Made by a program: the position numbers and the translations under genes. A DNA stretch of 34,127 nucleotides from positions 1 through 34,127 of the forward strand of contig CAMLYL010000024.1 of the NCBI GenBank assembly GCA_946491665.1. The letters run 5' to 3'. The DNA comes from an uncultured Lachnospiraceae bacterium. GTDB taxonomy: Bacteria; Bacillota; Clostridia; Lachnospirales; Lachnospiraceae. Positions 8,801 through 16,027 of the stretch are shown piece by piece. Under the pieces are notes generated by a model. The model was not told the DNA's origin, searched no databases, and saw only the letters and a list, made by a program, of their open reading frames with translations. Every line of letters starts with the position of its first letter. Within the stretch, counting starts at the first letter, position 1.

Positions 8801-9229
8801 CTCTGTTGTACCTGACTGCAGCTGCGCCTGAACATAGTATTTGCCTTCCTCAGAAAAGGTGATGTCAGCGGAAAAAGATTTTCCGTCTGTACCGGAGTAG
8901 GTAACTGTGCAGTTTTCAGCAGAATAGCCTTCATCTTCTGTATATCCCGGTGTCCATACGTCGGGCCAGAACCACAAATCCAGTCCTGCCGCCTCCAGAT
9001 CTGTAATCTCCTCTCCATTTCGGGTCACAGTGGCAGTTATGGTGACCGCCTCGCCCACTGTGACTTCATTCGCGGGTTTGCTTAACTCCACCTGTACCTG
9101 ATATTCGTCTTCCGCTGCGGGAAGAGGATCATCCGCAAAGGTCAGAGTGGGAAACATACTGACAGTCATCAGCACGGCGGCTGCAATGGCCGTCAGACGT
9201 TTCAGCCATGGTTTTGCTTTCTTTTTCAT
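5864..9229 (-). CDS. Secreted, wall-anchored GH53 arabinogalactan endo-beta-1,4-galactanase
   Basis: 1121 aa. Signal peptide at residues 1-32 (basic start, hydrophobic core, cut near TFA-DDP). Residues 40-155 are an Ig/CARDB-like beta module, 165-312 a carbohydrate-binding-type module (LDNGDFESGADGW...ALDNLVVLG), and 335-720 the GH53 catalytic barrel with acid/base E484 (VGNETN) and nucleophile E588 (VTETSY). Residues 740-815 form a bacterial Ig-like (Big_4 type) domain, 820-965 a second CBM-like module. A cysteine-pair module follows (C986/C989 and C1020/C1023), then a Pro/Asp/Thr-rich wall spacer, NTADNAP at 1090-1096, a membrane helix and KRRKH. GH53 enzymes cut beta-1,4-galactan side chains of pectin. 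The ATG has AGGAGG 5 nt upstream and a strong promoter. No galactoside transporter is adjacent. Confidence 0.92.
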   Translation of the reverse strand: MKKKAKPWLKRLTAIAAAVLMTVSMFPTLTFADDPLPAAEDEYQVQVELSKPANEVTVGEAVTITATVTRNGEEITDLEAAGLDLWFWPDVWTPGYTEDEGYSAENCTVTYSGTDGKSFSADITFSEEGKYYVQAQLQSGTTELCRTPTDFTVSAAPEPVEEPAVPVDLDNGDFESGADGWTLVPDTLKTETDSYMTNNQTSFLNLWASDAESTELAVSYEISDLPAGTYRAKISVEGGEGFDSCLTLDVTDASGNSLTGAPVSLPTTAYNQWETFQTGLFTLAEPATVIVKISGTTPAGFWGALDNLVVLGPEQDEEEDTAVPGKIEVEKVKNLSEDFIMGADISTIVSEYNSGVIYKDFDGNELENVTEFCQFLADCGINSVRVRVWNNPYDEDGNGYGAGNCDVNTATEIARACAAANIGMLIDFHYSDFWADPGRQLVPKAWAGYTVEQKADAIYNFTLDSLTQIASTGVKIDMVQVGNETNNAICGESSQANMCTLFSAGSRAVRQFSENVYSDSHAVKVVIHVANPERGSMTSWASTLQRNNVDYDVMGSSYYMFWHGSLSNLKSQMRIVQDTYGKEVMVTETSYIYTSEDTDGKTNGVSTGVDGYEVSPQGQATSVRDIIDAVNSAGGLGVYYWEPAWITVGDITGLEGEELEAQIAANNEIWETYGSGWASSHAIGYDVNVNENNYGGSEWDNQALFDAQGNALDSLHVWEYVKTGSTITDLYVSSVASPSMEIEQSETFTLPETVNVTYNRPSIGTIAEPVTWNEADVAAVDTDQPGIYTVHGTITLSQECTDGAAEAEAVCTITVLEPNLITDKDAAGFETADNFTVSGSGVRVASTEDVLEGNATLHWYLADGEETSVTYDVPIALSAGYYTFEAVAMGNASDTVAVSVLDTEGNVLFAGDPVALNNYSTEPENYLHPSVTFHLEEDTDIKLCVTINISDGGWGSADGLYLHNHDSSKASYISNGEGANTHNLLCGDCGEVLETDLACEYELTDMVEAGTEPGYKEYTCKFCGYSYTEEIPATDTPDQPDNPDNPDDNNTPTTPGGTDDPDTPGSSGQQDPSGTTTGQNNTSTTAKGANTADNAPLMVYSLAAIGALAIITISVKRRKHS

Positions 9230-9271
9230 AAATACCTCCTTTATAAAATTTTGTTAAAAATGTATTATTTG

Positions 9272-9300
9272 ATTTTATAATATATGGGAAAAATTGTCAA
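9272..9300 (-). promoter_or_regulatory. Vegetative promoter of the GH53 gene
   Basis: On the minus strand TTGACA (9300-9295), a 17-bp spacer and TAAAAT (9277-9272); an overlapping TATAAA at 15 bp is an alternative -10. The 5' leader would be about 35 nt. Confidence 0.75.
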
Positions 9301-9421
9301 TTCGCATAATAACCAATAAGTTTGTAGATTACCAGAAGAAAACTGCATGCTACAAATAAAAGAAATCATACGCATAAGAGTAAAAAGAAAATTTTTGAAC
9401 GTATGATCCGGGAATACAGAA

Positions 9422-9444
9422 GGAAGAGGCGTTATGCCTCTTCC
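9422..9444 (-). terminator. Hairpin at the 3' end of xpt
   Basis: Perfect 9-bp arms GGAAGAGGC and GCCTCTTCC with a GTTAT loop overlap the last codons of xpt. On the minus strand the following sequence (TTCTGTATTCC) is only weakly T-rich, so termination may be partial. Confidence 0.5.
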
Positions 9445-10013
9445 GGAATGAATTCAATATGATTTTCGGACATTTTGCCGATTCGGGCCAGGGAGTATAC
9501 ATGAATTCCCTGTTCATTCAGTTTTCCGCGGCCGGGCTGGAAGGACTTCTCAATAAGAATGCCCAGACCGGCTACCGTGGCATGAACCTTGCGCAGAAGA
9601 CGGATCGCTCCGGTAGCGGCCTCGCCGTTGGCAAGAAAATCGTCGATAATCAGTACATGGTCATTTTCATCTACCTGTTCCATGGAAAGGGTCAGCTCAT
9701 AGCTGGTTCCTTTGGTGAATGAGGTAATCATAGTGTGGCAGAGATTTTTATTTAAAACCTTGGAGGGCTGCTTTTTCAGAATTACCATGGGAACGCCCAG
9801 CTCAATAGCGGTTGTCAGCGCGGGAGCAATTCCGGAACTCTCGATCGTTACAACCTTTGTGATTCCCTGTCCGGCGAAATGTGCGGCGAATTCTTTCCCG
9901 GCCGCCTGCATCAGTTCGGGATCCACCTGATGATTAATGAAACTGTCCACCTTCAGGATATCCTCGTTGACGGCGATACCGTCTTTTTTGATTCTTTCTT
10001 CCAATAACTTCAT
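9432..10013 (-). CDS. xpt: Xanthine phosphoribosyltransferase
   Basis: 193 aa, the usual Xpt length. The enzyme converts xanthine and PRPP to XMP in purine salvage in the cytosol. The PRPP-binding loop is VLIIDDFLANGEA (residues ~121-133) and the family-specific stretches VDSFINHQVDP, TIESSGIAPA and VILKKQPSKVL are all present, which separates it from adenine phosphoribosyltransferase. The ATG at 10013 has GGGAGA upstream. Xpt genes in Firmicutes are often followed by a xanthine permease and preceded by a guanine riboswitch; here the gene stands alone and I could not find the riboswitch core in the ~100-nt leader, although a perfect TATAAT is present at 10129-10124 on the minus strand. Confidence 0.93.
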   Translation of the reverse strand: MKLLEERIKKDGIAVNEDILKVDSFINHQVDPELMQAAGKEFAAHFAGQGITKVVTIESSGIAPALTTAIELGVPMVILKKQPSKVLNKNLCHTMITSFTKGTSYELTLSMEQVDENDHVLIIDDFLANGEAATGAIRLLRKVHATVAGLGILIEKSFQPGRGKLNEQGIHVYSLARIGKMSENHIEFIPEEA

Positions 10014-10232
10014 GTCTGTTCTCCCAATCGTTTGATGTTAATATGTTATACTGTTCCGAAAAATACGGGAATCGGAGCAATATGGATGCTGCGAAGATGA
10101 AAAATTCTTCGTATTTGATTTCTATTATATCATATTCTTTTTACAGAGTAACGGAAAATGAAAAAATAGGGGAAGTATTTTTAAAAAGAATGTGGTATAA
10201 ATATATCAGGTGGGGATGCGCAGGGATTCAGC

Positions 10233-11675
10233 ATGAAAAGAAAACGGATATATATTACAGGAATTATTGTATGTGCCGCTGCGGCCGGGATTCTGGCCTG
10301 GTGTCTGACGCATAACGGGATCCGGAGACAGCCTGGTACATCGGAGTATTATTTCTATAAATATGGCATCGTTGACCGGAAGCGGAGCGGTCTGGTTTAT
10401 GACCGCGATTCCTGGTGGTATGTAAAAAATGGAAGAGTGGACACAGAATATACCGGACTGACAGAATACGGATCCGGGCTCTGGCGGGTCAAAGACGGCA
10501 CCATTGATTTTTCCTATGAGGGTTTTGACAGAAATGAAACCGGCTGGTGGTATGTAGAGGACGGAAAAGTCCGAACTGATGTTGCCGGACTCCGGTATGG
10601 TGTCATCCCTACAGACCGGACGGGGCGTTTTTTCGGCAGAAATATGCCCGGTCTCCCGGCGTTTTTTGATTCCGGCGGGGAGGGAACGGCCGGCTGGTGG
10701 TATGTGAAGGATGGCAGAGTGATGTCATGTGACACAATTATAGAGGAGAATTCGCGCTGGTGGTGTATCCGGCAGGGCCGGGTCTGGTTCTCCCGGCAGG
10801 GAATCGCGGAAAATGAGAACGGCAGATTTTATGTTGAATATGGCCGTGTGCGTTTTGACCGGGACGGCGTATATCGGCAGAGCGGCGGTACATATCTTCT
10901 GGAAGCAGGAAAGGTGACCGGGGAGATTCACCGGGACAGTACCCGTTTCATCGCGCATCGGGGACTTCGGAGCGAGGCGCCGGAGAACACAATAAAAGCT
11001 TTTGAACTGGCCGGTGAGGCCGGATTCTGGGGATGTGAGACAGATGTGCGCCTTACGGCGGACGGCAGCTATGTTCTTCTGCATGATGAAAGTTTTCTGC
11101 GAATGTGCGGAACCGATGTTTTGCCTGAGAATCTGACAGAAGAGGAGATCCGGCAGATGGTTCTTACAGGCGGATCCTGCCTGGAGGAATATGCCGGAGA
11201 TGCTTCCGCTGTATCAGTTGCGTTTCTGGAGGAGTACCTGGAGGTTTGCCTGAAATACCATATGGTTCCGGTGATGGATATCAAGTTTCACACCGGAAGC
11301 GGCCGGGAAGCCTTTGATCAGATGCAGAAGCTCTATCAGGCGGTGAAGGCTGTGCTGGGAGAGCATGAAGCAGTTTTTCTGGCGTCAGATTTTACGGCGC
11401 TGTGCCAGATGCGTCTGGTTCTTGAAAACGCCGGAGATACGGATATTTCCCTGCAGCTTCTGCTGCGGGATACGGATACGGTTTCTGCGGAAGAGCTTCA
11501 GAAGTGGGGAATAGATCCGGATATCAAGTATGCGGGGCTGCAGGAGGATACTATTTCCATTTTGCAGGAAATGGGATTTGAGGTAAATGTCTGGACGGTG
11601 GATCACCCGTATAAAATCAATTCTCTGCTGCGTCAGGGCGTGGATTATATTACAACTAATAAAAGATTCTGGTAG
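10233..11675 (+). CDS. Glycerophosphodiester phosphodiesterase with N-terminal WWYV repeats
   Basis: 480 aa. Residues 8-26 form a membrane anchor or uncleaved signal. Residues 45-230 contain about seven imperfect repeats of the form WWYVkdGrVdt..tGl (for example at 61, 83, 105, 155, 176, 199 and 221), resembling the aromatic/Gly repeats of Firmicute cell-wall-binding modules. The GDPD barrel starts near residue 237: H242-R-G, E251-N-T, E269/D271 and H284-D, with D349 in VMDIK where many family members have EIK. GDPD enzymes hydrolyse glycerophosphodiesters to glycerol 3-phosphate and an alcohol; with this anchor it would act outside the membrane, perhaps on lipid head groups or teichoic-acid-like polymers. 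ATG 10233 has only a weak upstream AGGGA. Confidence 0.88.
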   Translation: MKRKRIYITGIIVCAAAAGILAWCLTHNGIRRQPGTSEYYFYKYGIVDRKRSGLVYDRDSWWYVKNGRVDTEYTGLTEYGSGLWRVKDGTIDFSYEGFDRNETGWWYVEDGKVRTDVAGLRYGVIPTDRTGRFFGRNMPGLPAFFDSGGEGTAGWWYVKDGRVMSCDTIIEENSRWWCIRQGRVWFSRQGIAENENGRFYVEYGRVRFDRDGVYRQSGGTYLLEAGKVTGEIHRDSTRFIAHRGLRSEAPENTIKAFELAGEAGFWGCETDVRLTADGSYVLLHDESFLRMCGTDVLPENLTEEEIRQMVLTGGSCLEEYAGDASAVSVAFLEEYLEVCLKYHMVPVMDIKFHTGSGREAFDQMQKLYQAVKAVLGEHEAVFLASDFTALCQMRLVLENAGDTDISLQLLLRDTDTVSAEELQKWGIDPDIKYAGLQEDTISILQEMGFEVNVWTVDHPYKINSLLRQGVDYITTNKRFW

Positions 11676-11699
11676 AATTAAGTGTAAGGAGGAATTAGA

Positions 11700-12146
11700 A
11701 TGGAACCTGTGACAGAACGTACAGAGCAGACATTTGCTTATGTACATAAGGTACAGTACTATGAGACGGATGCCATGCAGATTGTGCATCATTCCAATTA
11801 TATCCGCTGGATGGAGGAGGCACGGCTGGAGCATCTTGGCCGGGTGGGACTTGCCTACGATAAAATGGAGGCCAGGGGAATCATTATTCCCGTTCTGTCG
11901 GCATCCTGTGAGTATAAGGCGGCTACACGTTATGGAGAAACCGTGAAGGTTTTTCTGGACATTGAGAAGTTTAACGGACTGAAGTTCTCTGTTGTTTATA
12001 AGATTACCAGCGAGGATGAATCAGTGGTTCATGCCACGGGACGTACATCACACTGTTTCCTGAACAGAGAGATGAAGCCGGTAAATATTAAAAAAACGGC
12101 GCCTGACATTTATGATTTTTTCAAAAATTATAAGCCATCCGCATAA
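11700..12146 (+). CDS. Hotdog-fold acyl-CoA thioesterase (YbgC/FadM-like)
   Basis: 148 aa. The 4-hydroxybenzoyl-CoA thioesterase signature YYETDAMQIVHHSNYIRWMEEAR near residues 20-42 contains the catalytic aspartate (ETDAMQ) and the helix that follows it. The fold predicts a homotetramer that hydrolyses short or aromatic acyl-CoAs. A strong AAGGAGG lies 7-8 nt before the ATG, and only 24 bp separate it from the GDPD gene, so the two are probably co-transcribed. The exact acyl-CoA substrate is not known. Confidence 0.88.
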   Translation: MEPVTERTEQTFAYVHKVQYYETDAMQIVHHSNYIRWMEEARLEHLGRVGLAYDKMEARGIIIPVLSASCEYKAATRYGETVKVFLDIEKFNGLKFSVVYKITSEDESVVHATGRTSHCFLNREMKPVNIKKTAPDIYDFFKNYKPSA

Positions 12147-12151
12147 AGTGT

Positions 12152-12180
12152 TTGCATTCACGGCAAAATGGTATTATACT
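12152..12180 (+). promoter_or_regulatory. Promoter of the DUF1858 gene
   Basis: TTGCAT (12152-12157), 17-bp spacer, TATACT (12175-12180), just after the thioesterase stop. Confidence 0.75.
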
Positions 12181-12184
12181 ACCC

Positions 12185-12199
12185 CTAGCACGATGCTAG
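12185..12199. promoter_or_regulatory. Palindrome at the transcription start of the DUF1858 gene
   Basis: CTAGCA-CGA-TGCTAG is a perfect inverted repeat centred about 12 nt downstream of the -10 box, a position where a bound repressor would block initiation. The regulator is unknown. Confidence 0.4.
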
Positions 12200-12226
12200 T
12201 ATATATATTTTAAGGAGGAACTCCAT

Positions 12227-12436
12227 ATGGCAAAGATCACAAAAGACACTATGATTGGCGAATTACTGCGTGACCAGGAACATATTGAGGATATAGCAGA
12301 AGTATTATTCGGGATCGGCATGCACTGCCTGGGATGCCCGTCTTCTCAGATGGAGACCCTGGCTGAGGCTGCTATGGTCCATGGTCTTGAGCCGGACGAG
12401 CTGGTAGCGCGTCTGAATGCGGTAGTAGAGGCATAG
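12227..12436 (+). CDS. DUF1858 small redox-type protein (hybrid-cluster-associated disulfide domain)
   Basis: 69 aa, a complete DUF1858 domain: MAKITKDTMIGELL... with the C34-LG-C37 pair in GMHCLGCPSSQ followed by the second helix (ETLAEAAMVHGLEPDELVARLN). The family is common in anaerobes, sometimes beside or fused to hybrid-cluster proteins, and the CxxC is proposed to be a redox-active disulfide. The physiological role is not established. It has its own promoter and an excellent AAGGAGG site, and is followed by a terminator, so it is a monocistronic unit. Confidence 0.88.
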   Translation: MAKITKDTMIGELLRDQEHIEDIAEVLFGIGMHCLGCPSSQMETLAEAAMVHGLEPDELVARLNAVVEA

Positions 12437-12472
12437 AATGGTCAGAATTATGAAACTGTGATAAAATCACGT

Positions 12473-12505
12473 AAAAAGAACCGGCAGAGCTGCCGGTTCT
12501 TTTTT
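12473..12505. terminator. Bidirectional terminator between DUF1858 and mecA
   Basis: AGAACCGGC and GCCGGTTCT arms around AGAGCT, preceded by AAAAA and followed by TTTTTT; it serves both converging genes. Confidence 0.9.
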
Positions 12506-12522
12506 AGAAAATCTGATCCGTT

Positions 12523-13263
12523 TTACTGAATTTCAGCCAGGGTCTGCAGAGCATGCCGGGGAAGGATTACCTTGCAGTGTTCCCGGCAGTAGGCTTCTAT
12601 TCCCGGCGTATATTTGCGTTTCCCCAGATAGGAATCTACGGCATGGACAACCTTGTTAAACTCCATGGCAGTGTGAGGACTGCGGTGCAGGAACAGATGG
12701 TATTCGCTGCTGGAAGGATCCCGGTACAGGATACTGTTTCCGCGATAGACGGAAACAACTGCCTGAGCCGCAGCGATAACCGTATCAATATCGGTAAAGG
12801 TAAAGAGACGGATCTGATCCGCTGCATCTGAAGTGTCTTCAGAGTCCCGGGCCGGAGAGGTCTGACTGGAGAGATCCTCTTTGATCTGATCCAGCAGATC
12901 CAGAAGGTCATCCGCTGTATTATCATCAGGCGGGAGCAGATCATCGCTGCCGGACTCTTCATCCTCCTCTTCACCGGAATGGGTGAAGTTGGAAAAACGG
13001 AGATCCAGCTCATCCGGAGAATCCACTTTTGTAATAATCAGTACAATTTTCTCCGGAGAAAGAGGAATGGCCTCAATCATCAGCGGAATATCGTCTGCTT
13101 CAAAGCCGAAGTCCATGGATGCCTGACTCATCATATCCTGGAAAAGCGCTCTTGTTTTTTCAGAACCGTAGGCCAGTTCGCTGATCTTGAGATGGCGTGA
13201 AGCCAGGTCTTCTCTGGTCAGTGTGCAGCGAATCTGGTGGTCATTTATTTTCTCAATTTTCAT
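12523..13263 (-). CDS. mecA: Adaptor protein MecA
   Basis: 246 aa. The N-terminal domain MKIEKINDHQIRCTLTREDLASRHLKISELAYG and the adjacent MMSQASMDFGFEADDIPLMIEAIPL are typical of MecA/YpbH. A variable acidic linker (residues ~95-145, rich in D/E/S) leads to the C-terminal ClpC-binding domain that begins around IRLFTFTDIDTVIAAAQ and ends with the YCREHCKVIL region. MecA hands substrates such as competence or sporulation regulators to the ClpC-ClpP protease. The linker is longer and more acidic than in B. subtilis MecA (218 aa). Single-gene unit bounded by a terminator. Confidence 0.9.
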   Translation of the reverse strand: MKIEKINDHQIRCTLTREDLASRHLKISELAYGSEKTRALFQDMMSQASMDFGFEADDIPLMIEAIPLSPEKIVLIITKVDSPDELDLRFSNFTHSGEEEDEESGSDDLLPPDDNTADDLLDLLDQIKEDLSSQTSPARDSEDTSDAADQIRLFTFTDIDTVIAAAQAVVSVYRGNSILYRDPSSSEYHLFLHRSPHTAMEFNKVVHAVDSYLGKRKYTPGIEAYCREHCKVILPRHALQTLAEIQ

Positions 13264-13880
13264 GTCATCACTTCCTTATCTGGCTAAATAATAACAAAAA
13301 AATCTGCGGATAGCAACAAAAAATAGTTGAAATCTCGGAGTCTCTGTGTTATAAACGTATCAGAGTATTCCGTTTTCGCGGATAGATTTTCATTATTTAC
13401 GGCTGTGAGATTCCTGCATTGCGTATTTCGCGCATTACAGAATGCACTTGCAGCTTTGCGGAAGATCCCCCGGTCTTCCATGATTATCTTATCTGACCCG
13501 ACAGGTCATCTTTCAGTATTTCCGAAATTTTATGATTTACACGGTTTGAAAAGGATTCGTGTGCAGACCATAGAACCCCGATTTTGGCGATCAATACTGC
13601 CGGCGGCAGAACTGCGTGCGCCGGACACTGATCTGTCCGCAGGAACGAACACTCTGCAAAAAGTCTTTTTGATAGTATATGTCAGTAATGGAAAAAACTG
13701 ACAAAAAGAAAGGAGGTTTTCCCTGCAGCCTGACGGACAGGTTTCTTTTAAAATTTATAAATTGAGAAAGGAAGGTACAAAGATCGGATAAAAAGATATT
13801 GGGATTAAGGAACAGACTCTGTCAGGCTGCGGTTACGGATTTGTATATCACAAATACTTCCGTTTGGTCAGAAAAGTTTT
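13264..13880. other. 617-bp region with no convincing gene
   Basis: Reading frames here have unnatural composition on both strands and no ribosome sites. What can be seen: a short hairpin GTCAGT...ACTGAC (13681-13702), and a perfect 10-bp inverted repeat GCAGCCTGAC (13725-13734) / GTCAGGCTGC (13821-13830) with 86 nt between the arms. There are two Shine-Dalgarno-like sequences (AGGAGG at 13711-13716 and AAAGGAAGG near 13765-13775) without a start codon behind them. The last part could be a decayed small gene or the leader of the 66-aa ORF. No tRNA, 6S, SRP or RNase P signature was recognised. Confidence 0.6.
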
Positions 13881-14081
13881 ATGACGGATAAATATAAACA
13901 GGGACAGACACTGATGGTGGAACTGCAGAGCCTGGAGGAGCAGGGGCTTTCTGTCCGGCTTCCGGATATCTGCGGGGAGCGGCCTCCGGCATCGGAGGCC
14001 GTCAGTGTCAGAGAAGAGATTACTTATATGAGAGACTGCGTATTTGAGGAAGGAGAATTAAGTGAAGTAAGTGAAGTATAG
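13881..14081 (+). CDS. Small acidic protein, 66 aa, unknown function
   Basis: The protein-like composition (LMVELQSLEEQGLSVRLPD in the first half; VREEITYMRDCVFEEGELSEV at the end) argues that this is a real gene. The layout, a helix ending in EQGL followed by a short strand and a YMRDxVxxExGxLxEV tail, is one I associate with small uncharacterised Clostridia proteins, but I cannot check that. Against it, the upstream ribosome site is poor (no clear GGAGG before ATG 13881). A strong hairpin (GGCCTCCG-GCAT-CGGAGGCC, 13981-14000) lies inside the frame. It ends just before the promoter of the GH18 gene. Confidence 0.45.
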   Translation: MTDKYKQGQTLMVELQSLEEQGLSVRLPDICGERPPASEAVSVREEITYMRDCVFEEGELSEVSEV

Positions 14082-14093
14082 CCGGATAAAAGA

Positions 14094-14122
14094 TTGCAGT
14101 AAAAGGTAAATTCATGTATACT
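14094..14122 (+). promoter_or_regulatory. Promoter of the SH3/GH18 gene
   Basis: TTGCAG (14094-14099), 17-bp spacer, TATACT (14117-14122). The leader is about 35 nt and contains AAGGAGAGCGGCGAAGG before ATG 14163. Confidence 0.75.
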
Positions 14123-14162
14123 GATTAAAACAAAGGCGAAAAAGGAGAGCGGCGAAGGAAAA

Positions 14163-15893
14163 ATGGCAGGACGTAGAAGAAAAACAGGAAACCGGCAAAA
14201 GATGTTTCTGATAGCGGGAGTGATTGTTCTTATTATCGTAATTGCGCTGATTACGACGCTGACTACTGTGGTGAAGAAGTATTCCCCGTCAAAGGAACAG
14301 ACAGACTATGCGTCTTTTTATCATCTTGACAGTGAGGATGATATTATGATCTGTGTGAATCATGCGGTACTGGAGCAGACGGGAATGCTGATTGACGATG
14401 AGGTGTATCTTCCTTTTGATGTAGTCAGAGAGTATGTGAACGACCGGTTCTTCTGGGACGGTACGGAGCAGATACTGCGCTACACTCTGCCGGAGGGAAT
14501 CGTGAATGTATCGGGAGAGACAGCGGAGTATACAGTGGGGAAGGATGCGCAGACCGCTGAAAATACCATTCTGCATGTTCAGGAAGATCAGATGTACCTC
14601 TCCCTGTCTTTTATACAGCAGTATACAAATATTCGGTTTGAGGTATTTCAGAACCCCAACCGGGTGGTGATTTCGAATGAATGGGGGACCGTAGATTATA
14701 CACAGGTAAAGAGGACCACGGAGGTCCGGGAGAAAGGCGGAATCAAGAGTCCCGTTCTGACAGAGGTGGAAAGAGGAGATCTGGTGAACGTTGTGGAGGA
14801 GATGGATTCCTGGTCAGAGATCTGTACAGAGGATGGTTTCGTAGGCTATGTGAAAAACAGCGCGCTGGGAGGAACCCAGTCCGTCCTGTATGAAGACGAA
14901 TATACGGAGCCCGAGTTTTCACATATCTCCAGGGATTATACCATCAATATGGCCTGGCATCAGGTAACAAACCAGACGGCAAATAATCAGGTGTCGTCGG
15001 TGCTGGCCGGCACAAAGGGAGTGAATGTGATTTCTCCCACCTGGTTTTATCTGAATGATAATGAAGGCGGAATTGCCGTCCTGGCCAGTTCGGATTATGT
15101 GTCTTACTGCCATGAGAACGGAGTGGAGGTCTGGGCGCTGGTCAGCAATTTTGAAAACGCCGATGTAGATACTACGCAGGTTCTGAACACAACCTCCAGC
15201 CGCGATACACTGGTGAATAACCTGATTGCCGAGGCTGTGAGATATAATCTGGATGGAATCAATGTGGATTTTGAGATGCTGGACGAAGAGGCGGCACCCG
15301 GTTTCCTGCAGTTTATCCGGGAGCTTTCACTGAAATGCGAGGGAAATGATCTGGTTCTTTCCGTAGATAATTATTCTCCTGCGTCCTATAACGCTTTTTA
15401 CGACTGTGAAGAGCAGGCGGTTTTTGCGGATTATGTTGTGCTGATGGCCTATGATGAGCATTATAACGGTTCGGAGGAAGGGTCGGTGGCTTCTCTGGGA
15501 TTTGTTACCCAGGGTGTGACGGATATGCTGGAGAATGTTCCGGCGGATCAGCTCATTCTCGGAGTTCCCTTCTACACCAGGCTGTGGAGACTGACGCCGG
15601 ATGATTCCGTGGAAGGCGGCGTTGCGGTGACCAGTGAAGCTCTGGGTATGAGTGAGGCTGAGAGCCGCGTGGCAGCTAACGGGGCGACCTTCCAGTGGCT
15701 GGACGACTGCGGACAGTATTATGCGGAGTATGAGTACGAGGGCAGTACCTACAAGGTATGGATTGAGGATCAGAATTCCATCGAGAAAAAGCTGGAAGTC
15801 ATGCAGTCCAACAGTCTCGCCGGCGCGGCTTTCTGGAAACTTGGATATGAGAAAAATACAGTTTGGGATACAATTGTGAAATTCATGAATTAA
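14163..15893 (+). CDS. Membrane-anchored SH3/GH18 glycosidase
   Basis: 576 aa. Basic N terminus and one membrane helix (residues 13-37), then a stalk domain resembling copper-amine-oxidase N-like modules (~55-170), a bacterial SH3 domain (~180-240: EVREKGGIKSPVLTEVERGD...GFVGYVK) and a GH18 barrel (~258-576). The GH18 signature D364-GINV-D369-F-E371 is intact, with E371 the predicted acid/base. The end, LAGAAFWKLGYEKNTVWDTI, is the last barrel strand with the conserved Trp. GH18 relatives with wall-binding domains in spore formers (YaaH/SleL type) cut spore or cell-wall peptidoglycan, so a wall-hydrolase role is likely. It lies 134 bp upstream of the interrupted cwlD, another wall enzyme. Confidence 0.88.
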   Translation: MAGRRRKTGNRQKMFLIAGVIVLIIVIALITTLTTVVKKYSPSKEQTDYASFYHLDSEDDIMICVNHAVLEQTGMLIDDEVYLPFDVVREYVNDRFFWDGTEQILRYTLPEGIVNVSGETAEYTVGKDAQTAENTILHVQEDQMYLSLSFIQQYTNIRFEVFQNPNRVVISNEWGTVDYTQVKRTTEVREKGGIKSPVLTEVERGDLVNVVEEMDSWSEICTEDGFVGYVKNSALGGTQSVLYEDEYTEPEFSHISRDYTINMAWHQVTNQTANNQVSSVLAGTKGVNVISPTWFYLNDNEGGIAVLASSDYVSYCHENGVEVWALVSNFENADVDTTQVLNTTSSRDTLVNNLIAEAVRYNLDGINVDFEMLDEEAAPGFLQFIRELSLKCEGNDLVLSVDNYSPASYNAFYDCEEQAVFADYVVLMAYDEHYNGSEEGSVASLGFVTQGVTDMLENVPADQLILGVPFYTRLWRLTPDDSVEGGVAVTSEALGMSEAESRVAANGATFQWLDDCGQYYAEYEYEGSTYKVWIEDQNSIEKKLEVMQSNSLAGAAFWKLGYEKNTVWDTIVKFMN

Positions 15894-16027
15894 CGCAGTA
15901 TGCCGCAGCGGCTTCCGGAAGAAGGGGCATCCTGTCTGCGCAGCTGTCCGGTATGAGAAGATTTCGAACATGATTCCGCGGAAGGTTTCATAACATAATA
16001 CAAAGTGAAAAGTGTGGTCAGGAAATT

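Noticed and set aside
10014-10130. Purine riboswitch in the xpt leader
   Set aside because: The conserved guanine-aptamer core and the paired P2/P3 loops are not present; only a short GAAGAAT/ATCTTCG hairpin is seen.
13327-13701. 124-codon open frame
   Set aside because: Composition is unlike protein, no ribosome site, and no recognisable motif; treated as non-coding.
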